Positions 1 to 8,584 of a DNA stretch of 58,004 nt are shown in pieces. How positions within the stretch are numbered: position 1 is the stretch's first letter; the number at the start of each line of letters is the position of its first letter. The stretch covers positions 1-58,004 of the forward strand of contig JBBRTJ010000006.1 of assembly GCA_038244535.1 (NCBI GenBank), in the 5' to 3' direction. Below the pieces are notes generated by a model. The model ran no database searches. It worked only from the letters and a program-made list of their open reading frames with translations, and had not been told where the DNA came from. Source of the stretch: JBBRTJ01 sp038244535. Lineage in GTDB: Bacteria > Actinomycetota > Acidimicrobiia > Acidimicrobiales > Ilumatobacteraceae. A program made the translations under genes and the position numbers.

Positions 1-135
1 ATCAAAAGTAGTGTTATTCGTATTCATATTTCTTGTATCGCTAATTCCTAAAGTTACTTTCTCGCTACAAGCTGATAATAGGCCCACGATAATACCTTGA
101 ATAAACGTGCGCCTACTTAAACCACCGAGCCCCAT
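1..135 (-). CDS. Tat-exported lipoprotein, N-terminal fragment
   Basis: An ATG at 135 reads 45 codons to the window edge, so only the N-terminus is present. Residues 7-13 are SRRTFIQ, a twin-arginine motif. A hydrophobic run follows, then a lipobox LSAC with the lipid-modified Cys at residue 23. This is a Tat lipoprotein signal, so the mature protein would be an anchored extracytoplasmic protein. An AGGAG SD lies 9 nt before the ATG (145-149). The mature part visible is only about 22 residues, rich in Asn and Thr, and no family can be named. Its AT-rich codons differ sharply from every other gene here, so it probably belongs to another genome or to a recent insertion. Confidence 0.6.
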   Translation of the reverse strand, partial: MGLGGLSRRTFIQGIIVGLLSACSEKVTLGISDTRNMNTNNTTFD

Positions 136-393
136 GGTTTGAGGCTCCTGATTGCAACGATCAACATCATTTGCATTAATCATAATATTATATTATATCA
201 TAAATATTATATTTTTGTTAAAATCAAGTTACCTATAAAAATAACAATGCTGTTCTACTTTTAACCTCGTAATACTTCGGGAGTGTGGTTAATTAAAGTA
301 CCGCCCGAACTGGGTAGAGCCTTAGTCTAGTCTCTTAACACTACGTCACTCAACACACAACCCACTTCCTCGTGTATCGCTCAGGCTGCCATC
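136..393. other. AT-rich block and composition breakpoint
   Basis: Positions 1 to about 300 are strongly AT-rich, with long AT-only runs at 181-240. The sequence becomes mixed at about 290-390 and then uniformly GC-rich. CopD-like coding sequence on the reverse strand ends abruptly near 393. The segment 136-345 holds the promoter and leader of the Tat lipoprotein gene and nothing else that I can recognise. It is best read as a chimeric contig join or the edge of a recent insertion. Confidence 0.6.
192..221 (-). promoter_or_regulatory. sigma70-type promoter for the Tat lipoprotein gene
   Basis: On the reverse strand, TTAACA (216-221) and a perfect TATAAT (192-197) are separated by 18 nt. The start codon is at 135, leaving a leader of roughly 50 nt with an SD. 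No other promoter in the window looks like this; the others are short TANNNT boxes in GC-rich DNA. Confidence 0.6.
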
Positions 394-2028
394 CCAGTGG
401 TTCGGGCCGGCGATGGTGAGCGGCACGGGCAGTGGACCGAGGTCCTTGCTGGGCAGGGTGAGCTTCACGCTGGCGGCGGTGGCCTTCTGCAACGCCCCAC
501 CGGGGAGCTGGACGTAGAGGTGGAGGTCGTTGGCCCCCACTCGGGCCGGGTCGATCGTGACGTTCACGATGACGCCCTGGCTGATCATGGCCTTGCTGAA
601 CGGCTTGGTGGCGTCGGCCTGGGCCGGCGCCTGGCCGACGAGGATGGCGGTGGTGGCGAGCACGGCAAGACCGACGACGACCTCGACGGTCATGGCTCGC
701 CGCAGCCCTGCGCCGGCCCCACCCTGGCGATGGAGGGCGCGCCGGCTCAGCCCCCCGACGGCGAGGACCACGGTGACCAACCCGACCTTCACCATCAGCG
801 TGCGGCCGTAGTCAGTCGAGGTGAGCGCGTCGAACGAGCCAACGAGCCGCCAGCTCTGCACCAGGCCGGTGAGGACGACGGCAACGACCGCGCCGAACGC
901 CACCGGCGAGAACCGGTCGATGGCAGCACCGAGGCCATCGGGCACGTCGGCTTCGTCGTCGGTGTAGGCCCGCCACCCGACCACCCCGAGGAGGGCAAGG
1001 CCCCCCATCCAGACCGACATGGCCCCGAGGTGCACGACATCGAGCCCGATGCCCAGCACCGGCCAGCGGTTGGTGCCCGAATGACCGGCAATGGCGACCG
1101 ACATGAGCAGACCGAGTGCGGCGGCGACCGCACCGGCCCGCCAGAGCACGTCCTGGGGCCACGACGGCGCGTGGGGTGGCCGGGGGCGACCCAACAGCCA
1201 CAGCAAGGGGGAGGCCAGCACGAGCACGGCAAGGCGCAACTGCATCGCCTGCCCGAAGCGGGAGCCGGCGACCTCGCGCCAGATGGCCGGGTCGATGACG
1301 TCGCGCAGGGGTCCGCCCGAGGCGTAGGCCCCCTGGAGGCAGAAGGCGGCGACGGTGACACCGACGAGCACGCCGAACGCCAGCCACAGCGAACGGCGAA
1401 CGCCGCGGCGAGAGGCCCCTACCGGCCAGACCAGCACCACGACGACGAGGGCGCCGACGAGGTAGGCAAGACCGGTGAACGACACCCAGCGGGTGACGGC
1501 CACCGCCGCACCGACCGTCGAGTCGCTCCCGCCCGACGACAGCAGGCGGGCGATCAGCCCATTGGTGTCGCCGCCGAGGGCGGCGCCGACCGAGAACGAG
1601 AACGCCCCGTGCACCGGGTGCGAGTCGGCCGAGGCGACCCGCCACGCCACCACGTAGGTGCCTCGGGCGAGTGTGCCCCTGACGTTGGCTTCGAGCTTGG
1701 TCGAGTCGCCCGCCACGCGCGTGACCGGACCGAGGTCGACCTGGCCGCCAGCGGCGTCGAACAGTCGCACCGATCCGAGGCTGAACTCGACCTCCTCGCT
1801 GAAGTCGAGCTGGACCAGACGCGGCGACTGTTCGAGCACGGCACCGTTGGTCGGGCTCGTCGCCGCGAGCGTCGCATGGGCGAAGGCCGGGGGGGCCAGG
1901 GTGATCACTCCGAGCACCGCCAGTGCCATCGCCACCAAGACGCGCCGCAACGGCCGAGGCGTGGTGGGCGGGAGCACGGTGGACCACGCTACGGGCTGGC
2001 ACTCGGTCGGCGACCGGCGGGGAGCCAT
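346..2028 (-). CDS. CopC-CopD (YcnJ-like) copper protein, 3' end damaged
   Basis: This is a fusion of a periplasmic-type CopC domain and a CopD membrane domain, a family linked to copper binding and uptake across the membrane. A signal peptide ends at about residue 50 (AFA), giving a mature N-terminal His (HATL). The CopC fold covers about residues 51-147 and keeps the copper-site segment SADSHPVHG (133-141). About eight transmembrane helices follow. A C-terminal domain begins near residue 490 but breaks off after GPNHWDG; the last 13 residues look like random readthrough into the foreign block, so the natural C-terminus is missing. The start at 2028 lies 11 bp after the upstream gene's stop, which suggests an operon. 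An internal start near residue 34 is possible. Confidence 0.8.
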   Translation of the reverse strand: MAPRRSPTECQPVAWSTVLPPTTPRPLRRVLVAMALAVLGVITLAPPAFAHATLAATSPTNGAVLEQSPRLVQLDFSEEVEFSLGSVRLFDAAGGQVDLGPVTRVAGDSTKLEANVRGTLARGTYVVAWRVASADSHPVHGAFSFSVGAALGGDTNGLIARLLSSGGSDSTVGAAVAVTRWVSFTGLAYLVGALVVVVLVWPVGASRRGVRRSLWLAFGVLVGVTVAAFCLQGAYASGGPLRDVIDPAIWREVAGSRFGQAMQLRLAVLVLASPLLWLLGRPRPPHAPSWPQDVLWRAGAVAAALGLLMSVAIAGHSGTNRWPVLGIGLDVVHLGAMSVWMGGLALLGVVGWRAYTDDEADVPDGLGAAIDRFSPVAFGAVVAVVLTGLVQSWRLVGSFDALTSTDYGRTLMVKVGLVTVVLAVGGLSRRALHRQGGAGAGLRRAMTVEVVVGLAVLATTAILVGQAPAQADATKPFSKAMISQGVIVNVTIDPARVGANDLHLYVQLPGGALQKATAASVKLTLPSKDLGPLPVPLTIAGPNHWDGSLSDTRGSGLCVE

Positions 2029-2039
2029 CGCCGGGCAGG

Positions 2040-3356
2040 TCAGCCCTGGCGCGTGAGCGTGATCTCGAACACGTCCAGGTGACCGCTGAAGCCAGCCGCA
2101 CTCGCGGCCACACGGATGCCCGCTTCGTCGGTGACCGCGAACGTCGTCGAGCGGACGTCGAGGGCACCGCCCGAACGCGCCGCCAGCGTGTCGAGCAGCG
2201 CCGCCGGGTCGGCCCCTGTGACCAGACCGGCTTCGAACGCCGAGGCCGCCGAGCGCTGCGCCCCGGTGGCCAGCGGCATCGTGGCTGTCACCTCGGTAGG
2301 GCCTCTCGCCCCGACGACCATGGCGCTGACGGACAACAGGTCGGGAGCGGCCCCGGGTCGGTCGGCCAGCGAAACGGTCACGTCACTGTGGCTCGCCCAG
2401 CCTGGTTGGCCGGGGCCTTGGAGCCCGAGCACCGCCGAGCGCTCGTAGCGGCGGTACGAGGTCGTCGTGCCGTCGGCCTCGTGCGCCCACCCCTGATGCA
2501 CGGCAACCCGGGCCGCGGCCTGGGCGGCACCGGCCACGAAGCCCTGGACGGCCTTCAGCTCGACGGCCGCCCCCACCTCGACGAAGGTCCGATCGGGAGT
2601 CGGCGGATCGAGGTCGACGAACCACCCGATGATCGGTCCCGCCACTCCGCGCGAAGCGAGGTCCTTGGCGATGATCGAGGTCACCTCGGAAGTCGGCACG
2701 ACCCACGAGTCGCCCTGGGCGGCGAGCACCTCGGCCGAGAGTGCCACCCCGTGCCCCGACGCGATGCCGTGGTCCGCCACGGCGACTGACACGGTGGCAC
2801 CGTCTTCGGCGCTGAGGCCGAACGAGCTCCGCTCGACGCGGGTGAGGCGGCGCAGCTCGCCGTCAAGGTGCTCGACCCGCCAGAGGAAGCCGTCGCCGAC
2901 GGTCATGGCGAGCCCCGGCACGAGCGGCAGACCGACCCCGGCCGCCACCTCCCAGAGCTCGACCTCGTCGGCCTCCCTGCTCGGCACCTCGCACCCGGTG
3001 GACGGCGCCAGCGCCACGGCCCGCGCCACGAACGCGGCGACCTGCTCGTGCCGGCGGGCGAGATCGAGCGTGGCGTCACCGGTGCCGTGGCCATCGGCCC
3101 GCTCGACGGCCTCGGCCACCTCGGCGACCCACTCGTCGAGGCCGACCCACGCCCTGCTGAGGGCAGTCAGCCGGTCGACCAGCGCACCGATCCGTGGTCC
3201 ACCGGCGACCACCTGGTCGGCGGCGGCCCCGGCCACCCGCCGCGAGCACCGGTCGACGGAGTCGATCCCTCGGCGCCCCGCCTCGGCCCAGGCGCGCAGC
3301 TCGTCAGGAACGGCTCCGACGGCACCGTCGGGCACCACCACCATCGAGCTCGCCAT
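2040..3356 (-). CDS. conserved-type hypothetical protein, 438 aa
   Basis: I do not recognise a family. The ATG at 3356 is chosen over an upstream one because GGAGG lies 7 nt before it (3364-3368). The first ~95 residues are helical, Ala-rich and contain several Trp residues, loosely like the helical hairpins of WXG100-type secreted proteins; that resemblance is weak. The rest is Ala/Val/Gly-rich, predicted alternating strands, with no signal peptide and no membrane helix. It ends 11 bp before the CopC-CopD gene, so the two are probably co-transcribed. Any copper role is guesswork. Confidence 0.65.
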   Translation of the reverse strand: MASSMVVVPDGAVGAVPDELRAWAEAGRRGIDSVDRCSRRVAGAAADQVVAGGPRIGALVDRLTALSRAWVGLDEWVAEVAEAVERADGHGTGDATLDLARRHEQVAAFVARAVALAPSTGCEVPSREADEVELWEVAAGVGLPLVPGLAMTVGDGFLWRVEHLDGELRRLTRVERSSFGLSAEDGATVSVAVADHGIASGHGVALSAEVLAAQGDSWVVPTSEVTSIIAKDLASRGVAGPIIGWFVDLDPPTPDRTFVEVGAAVELKAVQGFVAGAAQAAARVAVHQGWAHEADGTTTSYRRYERSAVLGLQGPGQPGWASHSDVTVSLADRPGAAPDLLSVSAMVVGARGPTEVTATMPLATGAQRSAASAFEAGLVTGADPAALLDTLAARSGGALDVRSTTFAVTDEAGIRVAASAAGFSGHLDVFEITLTRQG

Positions 3357-3456
3357 GGTCCAACCTCCGCCTCGCCACCTCGACCGGCAAGGTAGCACGA
3401 CAGATCATGGAAAGGGTCGAAATCAATCGAACAGCCCTTGCGAGCCGACGTGGGCG

Positions 3457-3558
3457 CTACCGTCGGGTGCGACGGGCCGTGACGGCGGTCCCTGGCTCGC
3501 CAGCGGCCACTGCGGCCACCACCATCACCATCAGGAGGAGGAGGAGGACTTCAACCAT
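3457..3558 (-). CDS. possible 33-aa single-pass membrane peptide
   Basis: An ATG at 3558 opens a 33-codon frame. It encodes a short head (MVEV), one long run of Leu, Met, Val and Ala that would span a membrane, and a basic tail ending RRTRR. It lies alone in the gap between the unknown gene at 2040-3356 and cobA, on the reverse strand. No clear SD is visible. The shape fits a small membrane protein, but GC-rich DNA yields such frames by chance. Confidence 0.3.
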   Translation of the reverse strand: MVEVLLLLLMVMVVAAVAAGEPGTAVTARRTRR

Positions 3559-3597
3559 CGCTGCGATGCCTAGTCCCGTGCAGGGCCGCAAACGCGG

Positions 3598-4356
3598 ATG
3601 GTCGGTGGCGCGCCCGTGACCGTGCACCTGGTCGGTGCCGGCCCCGGCGATCCCGGCCTGCTCACCGTGCGCGCCGTCGAGCTGCTCCGCCTCGCCGAGG
3701 TGGTGGTCCACGATCGTCTGGTCGACGGCCGCATCCTCGGACTCGCCGCCGAGGCCGAGCTCATCGACGTCGGCAAGGCGCCGCACCGAGAGAACATCGG
3801 ACAGGCCGACATCAACACCCTCCTGGTGGAACTGGGCCGGGCCGGCCGCGAGACCGTCCGGCTCAAGGGCGGCGACCCCTTCGTGTTCGGCCGCGGTGGC
3901 GAGGAGGCCGCCGCCCTGCTGGCCGCCGGCGTTGCCTTCACCGTCGTGCCCGGCGTGTCGGCCGCCTTCGCCGCCCCCGCCGCCGCCGGCATCCCCGTCA
4001 CCCAGCGTCAGGTTGCCCAAGCCGTCACCGTGGTGACCGGCCACGTCGAGCCGGGCGGCGACGCCTCCGTGGACTGGGAGGCCATCGCTCGGGTCGGGGG
4101 GACGATCGTGGTGCTGATGGGGGCGGGGCGCATCGGGGCGCTGGCCGCACGGCTCCAGGCCGCAGGCCTGGAGCCCGCAACGCCGCTCACCGCGGTGCGC
4201 TGGGCCACCCGCCCGGACCAAGAGGTGGTACGGGCCACCCTGGCCGGCGCCGCCGACCTGGTGCTCTCGCCACCGTGCACGATCGTGATCGGAGCCGTGG
4301 CCGCCCTCGACCTGCGCTCGCTCCCCCGGGCCCTGATCAGGGGCGGCGAGCGGTGA
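3598..4356 (+). CDS. cobA: uroporphyrinogen-III C-methyltransferase
   Basis: This enzyme transfers two methyl groups from SAM to uroporphyrinogen III, giving precorrin-2 for siroheme and cobalamin. The family motifs are present in order: VGAGPGDPG (12-20), LKGGDPFVFGRGGEE (89-103) and VPGVSA (117-122). At 252 aa it is a single-domain SUMT, not fused to a CysG or HemD domain. A GTG at 3616 is an alternative start, just before the conserved TVHLVGAG strand. It stands alone between two reverse-strand genes, so the window does not show which tetrapyrrole branch it serves. Confidence 0.9.
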   Translation: MVGGAPVTVHLVGAGPGDPGLLTVRAVELLRLAEVVVHDRLVDGRILGLAAEAELIDVGKAPHRENIGQADINTLLVELGRAGRETVRLKGGDPFVFGRGGEEAAALLAAGVAFTVVPGVSAAFAAPAAAGIPVTQRQVAQAVTVVTGHVEPGGDASVDWEAIARVGGTIVVLMGAGRIGALAARLQAAGLEPATPLTAVRWATRPDQEVVRATLAGAADLVLSPPCTIVIGAVAALDLRSLPRALIRGGER

Positions 4357-5227
4357 GGATCCCGTACCGCCAGTCGCCGGCCTCGAAGGCCCGCCACAAG
4401 GCCTTCGATCCTTCGATGTTGCCCCGTTGCGTGGCGTTGCGCACCCCCACCTTCTGCAAAGCGGTGTCGACGGGCCCGAGGACGGTGCACCACCGGGCGA
4501 GGCGCTGCAACGAGCGCCGGACCTTCGCGCTGATGTCGTCGACCTCGATGTCGACGAAGCCGGCAGCCGCGAACGCGGACCGCCAGCCCGCCTCGGTGTC
4601 GAGCGTCATCGCCCAGCCGTCCTGCAGCACCCGTAGGTCGGCGCTGCCCTCGTGCCCGGGGACCACGAGGTACTCGGCCATCACGAACCGGCCCCCGGGG
4701 TGCAGGACGCGGGCCACCTCGGCCGCGAAGGCCGCCTTGTCGGGCGCGTGGCACGCGCTCTCCTGGGCCCACACGACGTCGAAGGATCCCGTGGGCAGGC
4801 CCGTCGCGGTGTAGTCAGCGACCTCGAAGCGCACCTGCCCGCCGAGGTGGCGCTCACGGGCGTAGCGCCGAGCGCGCTCGATGTGATCCTCGACGAGGTT
4901 GACCCCGACCACGGTGGCGTCGTACTCCTCGGCCAGCCACAACGAGGTGCCCCCGACCCCGCAGCCAGCATCGAGCACCCGCTCGCCGCGGCGCAGGTGG
5001 GCGTGCTCGGCCATCACATGGTTGAGGGCCAGCAGGGATCGCGCGTGGCTGCGGTCCCCCGGCTGCTCGTAGCCGAAGTGCATGGCGCGCGTGTGGCGAT
5101 CGAGCCACAGCAGCCGGTATTCGAACCAGGTCTGCTCGTAGTAGCGACGGACCGCACCGGCCCGGTCGGCATCTTCCATCGGCCCTGCATCGGGGGCGGA
5201 TGGTCGGCTCGGCTGGTCGTTGGACAT
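4337..5227 (-). CDS. class I SAM-dependent methyltransferase
   Basis: The SAM-binding motif VLDAGCGVGG is at residues 84-93, followed by an acidic motif II and the later motif RVLHPGGRFVMAEY, as in small-molecule methyltransferases of the tocopherol/sterol type. The length is 296 aa. The ATG at 5227 is chosen because CACACT, a -10-like box, ends exactly 7 nt upstream, and because the domain begins soon after. The substrate cannot be told from sequence. The gene is divergent from the cyclase/AAA regulator, with only 19 bp between the two start codons. It overlaps the 3' end of cobA by 20 bp, tail to tail. Confidence 0.8.
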   Translation of the reverse strand: MSNDQPSRPSAPDAGPMEDADRAGAVRRYYEQTWFEYRLLWLDRHTRAMHFGYEQPGDRSHARSLLALNHVMAEHAHLRRGERVLDAGCGVGGTSLWLAEEYDATVVGVNLVEDHIERARRYARERHLGGQVRFEVADYTATGLPTGSFDVVWAQESACHAPDKAAFAAEVARVLHPGGRFVMAEYLVVPGHEGSADLRVLQDGWAMTLDTEAGWRSAFAAAGFVDIEVDDISAKVRRSLQRLARWCTVLGPVDTALQKVGVRNATQRGNIEGSKALWRAFEAGDWRYGILTARRP

Positions 5228-5233
5228 GGGGGT

Positions 5234-5240
5234 TAGTGTG
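5234..5240. promoter_or_regulatory. overlapping divergent -10 boxes
   Basis: Forward TAGTGT (5234-5239) lies 7 nt before the ATG at 5247. Reverse CACACT (5235-5240) lies 7 nt before the ATG at 5227. The two hexamers share five base pairs, and both genes would be leaderless. Confidence 0.5.
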
Positions 5241-5246
5241 CCGCAG

Positions 5247-8200
5247 ATGCCTGGGCCGGAGGCCACCTCCCGTCGTTTGATGACGATCCTCATGACCGAC
5301 CTCGTCGGTTCGACCGCGCAGCACGAGCGGCTGGGTGAGCGGCGGGCGCTGCAACTGCGCCAGGTCATCGCCGACCTCCAGGAAGACGTCGTGGCCGCCT
5401 GCGGAGGACGGGTCGTCAAGCACCTGGGCGACGGTGTGATGGCCGCGTTCACCTCCGCCCTGGCCGGCATCGATGCCGCCGCCGAGATCCAGGCCGCGGT
5501 CACGCGACTCGCTGGCCGCCTGCCCGAGCCGGCCGTGCTACGCATGGGGTTGTCGGCCGGCGAGGTGACCGAGCTGGACGACGGCGACTACGTCGGCCGG
5601 GCCGTCATCGTCACGGCCCGACTGTCTGCTGCTGCGCAGGGCGGTGAGGTCCTCGTCGCCGACGTGATCGCCAACCTCGTCGGCGACGAACTGGGCGACC
5701 GGCTCACCGATCCCCAGGCGTTCGAGCTCAAGGGCCTGAAGGCGCCGGTCGTCGGGTGGCGGCTGGTGCTCGACGATGCGTCCGTCGAGCTGCCTCAGCT
5801 GCCAAGCGCCCTGCGACACGACGAGGTGTTCGCCTTCGTTGGACGCGAGGCCGAGCTCGAGGCGCTCGAGGATGCGTTCGGATGGGCGGCCGGGGGCCAG
5901 CTCGAGGTTGCGCTCATCGGTGGCGAGCCCGGGGTCGGCAAGACCCGGCTGGTGGCCGAGATCGCCCAGCACGCATGCGAGTCGGGTGCCACGGTGCTGT
6001 TCGGGCGCAACGACGAGGACGTGACCGCCCCGTTCCAGCCGTTCGCCGAGGCGCTCAGGGCCTTCGTGCAGCAGCACCCTCGCGCCACCGTGGCCCGTGC
6101 CCTCGGGCGCCATCGCGGCGAGCTGGTCGCGCTCGTGCCCGAGCTCGCCGACCTCGTCGCCGACCTACCGGCTCGAACCCACGCCGACCCCGACACGGAG
6201 CGCTTTCGCCTGTTCGAGGCCGTCACCGGGTGGCTGTCCGCGGCATCGGCCGATCAGCCGATCGTGCTCGTCGTCGACGACATCCACTGGGCGGCCAAGC
6301 CGACCCTGCAGCTGCTGCGCCACCTCGCCCAGGCCGATGCCCCCCTGAGGGTGCTGATGCTGGGCACCTACCGCGATGCCGACGCGGGGCCGGGATCGGC
6401 GCTGGGCGCCGTCATCGCACAGCTGAGGCCGTCCAAGCGCACCACGCTGCTGACGCTCGCCGGCTTCGACATCAGCACCACGATCGCCTTCCTCGAGACG
6501 GCGGCCGGACACTGCCTCGACGACCACGGTCTCGAGCTGGCCATGCGGGTGTTCCAGTCGACGGACGGCAACCCGCTGTTCACGCGCGAGCTCGTGCTCC
6601 ATCTGATCGAGTCGGGGATCGTCACCAACATCGACGGCCGCTGGACGGCGAGGGGCGACATCGACACCGTCGGCATCCCCGACGGCATCCGCCTCGTCGT
6701 CGGCGAGCGGCTCGGCCGGGTGTCCGAGGCGTCCCAGCAGCTGCTGGTGTGGGCGGCCGTCGTCGGCCTGCGCTTCGACGTCCCCCTCCTAGTCTCGGTC
6801 TCGATGATCCCCTACGAGCGGGTCCTCGACGCGCTCGAGCAGTGCGTCACGGCTCGTCTCGTGACCGAGGTCGCTCCCGACGAGTTCGCCTTTGCGCATG
6901 CGCTCGTTCGCTCGTCGATCCTCGCCGCGCTCACCACCACACGACGCGCCCACCTCCACCGCAGCGTCGGGCTCGCCATCGAGGCGACGGCGGCGGGCCA
7001 AACCGGCGATCGCCGCCACGGCCCAGGCGAGCTCGCTCACCACTTCGAAGAGGCGGGCACCCCACCCGATCTCGAAAAGGCCGTCGAGTACCTCGGCCGC
7101 GCCGGCGAGCAGGCTCGAAGCCAGCTCGCCTTCGACGAGGCCTGCGTCGCCTTCCGAGAGGCGCTCTCCCTTCGCGACCGGCTAGGCGTGGCCGATGATG
7201 CCGCCCGGCGGCAGCGCATCGAGCTGCTCACCGCGCTCGGCGACGCCCTGGCCGCCACCGGTGATCCGGCCTATCGAGCCGTCCTGGCTGAGGCTGCGGC
7301 GGGCGCCGACCAGCTGAACGACTACCGGCTGCTGGCCGACGCCCTCCTGGCCGGGGCACGCGGGGCGATGAGCCTCACCGGCTCGGTCGACGCGCCCCGG
7401 GTGGCCCTGCTCGAACGGGCGCTCACGTTGACGAGCGAGAACGACGACCCCGAGCGAGCGCGGCTGCTCAGCTCACTGGCCGTCGAACTGCACTTCGCCG
7501 ACCCCGCACGATGCGAGGCCCTGGGCGAGGAGGCCATGGCGATGGCCCGCCGCCTCGACGACCCCCGCACCATGGCCCAGGTCCTCGTGCAGCGGGCCGC
7601 CATCCGCTCCATCGACACCCTCAGCGAGCGCATGGCGCTGAGCCGCGAGCTGACCGAGCTGGCGGCAGCCATCGGCGACCCGGTGGCCGAGTTCTTCGGC
7701 TCGTACCGCCTCGCCGACGCCTGCATCGAAGCCTGCGACCGCAACGGCTTCGACCGGGCCGAGCAGCGTGCTCAAGAGCTGGCGCTCGTGCTGGGCCAAC
7801 CCGCGCTCATCGATCGGGCCGCCCGACTGCGGGCCACCCGCCTCCTGCTCAGCGGCGAGCTCGACGAGCTCGAAGCCGCCATCGAACGGCGCTGGACCGC
7901 CGCCGTCGAACGCGACCTCGAGAACGCTTCGATCGCCTACTTCACCGGGATCACTGCCCTCCACCGCCACCTGGCCGGCCGCGCCGAGGAGGCGCTGCCG
8001 TGGTGGGACCGCCTCACGAGCATCGGCCACGCCTCTGGCTTCCTGCTCGGCAGGGCCAACACGCTCGTCGCGATGGGGCGCCTCGACGAGGCCGCCGAGA
8101 TCTACGAACCCCTTGCCGCCGGCGGGTTCGAAGGCGTCTCGCGCGACGTCACCTTGCTCATGTCGCTGGCCTTTGCCAGCACGATCGCTCACGAGCTCGA

Positions 8201-8471
8201 CGACGCCATGGGAGCCCGTGCTCTGCACCGGCTGCTCCTGCCCTACGCCGGGCGCCTGGCCGATGCCGGCTCGGGACCGTGGGGGCCGGTGCCGTACTTC
8301 CTGGCCCTCACCTCGGCCGCCGCCGGGAACCTCGACGACGCCGACGCCGAGCTCCAGCGAGCCATCGAGATGAGCGGCCTGTTGCGGGCGCCGCTGTTCG
8401 AAGCCCAGGCGCAGGCCAAGCGCGTGCAGCTCCGAGCCGAGCGCTCCGTCGGCTCGCCGGGTGGCCCATGA
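5247..8471 (+). CDS. nucleotidyl cyclase domain - AAA ATPase - TPR-like regulator
   Basis: A 1074-aa cytoplasmic protein. Residues ~10-170 form a class III nucleotidyl cyclase domain with the metal motif TDLVGST and the second metal motif KHLGDGV. In the helix that normally carries the transition-state Asn (VNxAARL) it reads VIVTARL: the Arg is kept and the Asn is replaced. A P-loop ATPase follows with Walker A GGEPGVGKT (~225-233) and Walker B IVLVVDDIHW (~339-348). The remaining ~600 residues are helical repeats. No C-terminal LuxR helix-turn-helix is present, unlike related LuxR-type fusions. It is probably a signalling ATPase whose cyclase activity is uncertain. The ATG at 5247 follows TAGTGT by 7 nt. 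Confidence 0.85.
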   Translation: MPGPEATSRRLMTILMTDLVGSTAQHERLGERRALQLRQVIADLQEDVVAACGGRVVKHLGDGVMAAFTSALAGIDAAAEIQAAVTRLAGRLPEPAVLRMGLSAGEVTELDDGDYVGRAVIVTARLSAAAQGGEVLVADVIANLVGDELGDRLTDPQAFELKGLKAPVVGWRLVLDDASVELPQLPSALRHDEVFAFVGREAELEALEDAFGWAAGGQLEVALIGGEPGVGKTRLVAEIAQHACESGATVLFGRNDEDVTAPFQPFAEALRAFVQQHPRATVARALGRHRGELVALVPELADLVADLPARTHADPDTERFRLFEAVTGWLSAASADQPIVLVVDDIHWAAKPTLQLLRHLAQADAPLRVLMLGTYRDADAGPGSALGAVIAQLRPSKRTTLLTLAGFDISTTIAFLETAAGHCLDDHGLELAMRVFQSTDGNPLFTRELVLHLIESGIVTNIDGRWTARGDIDTVGIPDGIRLVVGERLGRVSEASQQLLVWAAVVGLRFDVPLLVSVSMIPYERVLDALEQCVTARLVTEVAPDEFAFAHALVRSSILAALTTTRRAHLHRSVGLAIEATAAGQTGDRRHGPGELAHHFEEAGTPPDLEKAVEYLGRAGEQARSQLAFDEACVAFREALSLRDRLGVADDAARRQRIELLTALGDALAATGDPAYRAVLAEAAAGADQLNDYRLLADALLAGARGAMSLTGSVDAPRVALLERALTLTSENDDPERARLLSSLAVELHFADPARCEALGEEAMAMARRLDDPRTMAQVLVQRAAIRSIDTLSERMALSRELTELAAAIGDPVAEFFGSYRLADACIEACDRNGFDRAEQRAQELALVLGQPALIDRAARLRATRLLLSGELDELEAAIERRWTAAVERDLENASIAYFTGITALHRHLAGRAEEALPWWDRLTSIGHASGFLLGRANTLVAMGRLDEAAEIYEPLAAGGFEGVSRDVTLLMSLAFASTIAHELDDAMGARALHRLLLPYAGRLADAGSGPWGPVPYFLALTSAAAGNLDDADAELQRAIEMSGLLRAPLFEAQAQAKRVQLRAERSVGSPGGP

Positions 8472-8557
8472 CGGCTGACGGCCGAGGCGTTCCCGCCGGC
8501 ACTTGGACGACCGGGTTCCTCGACCCGATCATGACCGTGGGCGACTGACGAGCTAGC

Positions 8558-8569
8558 CCGCCTCGGCGG
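8558..8569. terminator. small hairpin between convergent genes
   Basis: CCGCC and GGCGG pair around a 2-nt centre in the gap between two converging genes (8472-8584). There is no T-tract. It is weak evidence for a terminator. Confidence 0.25.
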
Positions 8570-8584
8570 TGGCGCAGCCCGCGC

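Noticed and set aside
181..240. AT-rich run considered as a replication origin
   Set aside because: No DnaA boxes, no dnaA/dnaN neighbours, and the composition belongs to a foreign-looking fragment. It reads better as a promoter.
397..2082. 561-codon open frame on the forward strand, antisense to CopC-CopD
   Set aside because: It is rich in Gly, Arg, Asp, His and Glu without hydrophobic periodicity, as expected opposite GC-rich coding sequence. The reverse strand carries clear CopC and CopD motifs.
3513..3570. His-run and Glu-run in a forward frame (metal-binding-like)
   Set aside because: It is the antisense of a Val/Met/Leu-rich stretch and lies in no gene with a start signal; the reverse-strand small membrane frame is the better reading.
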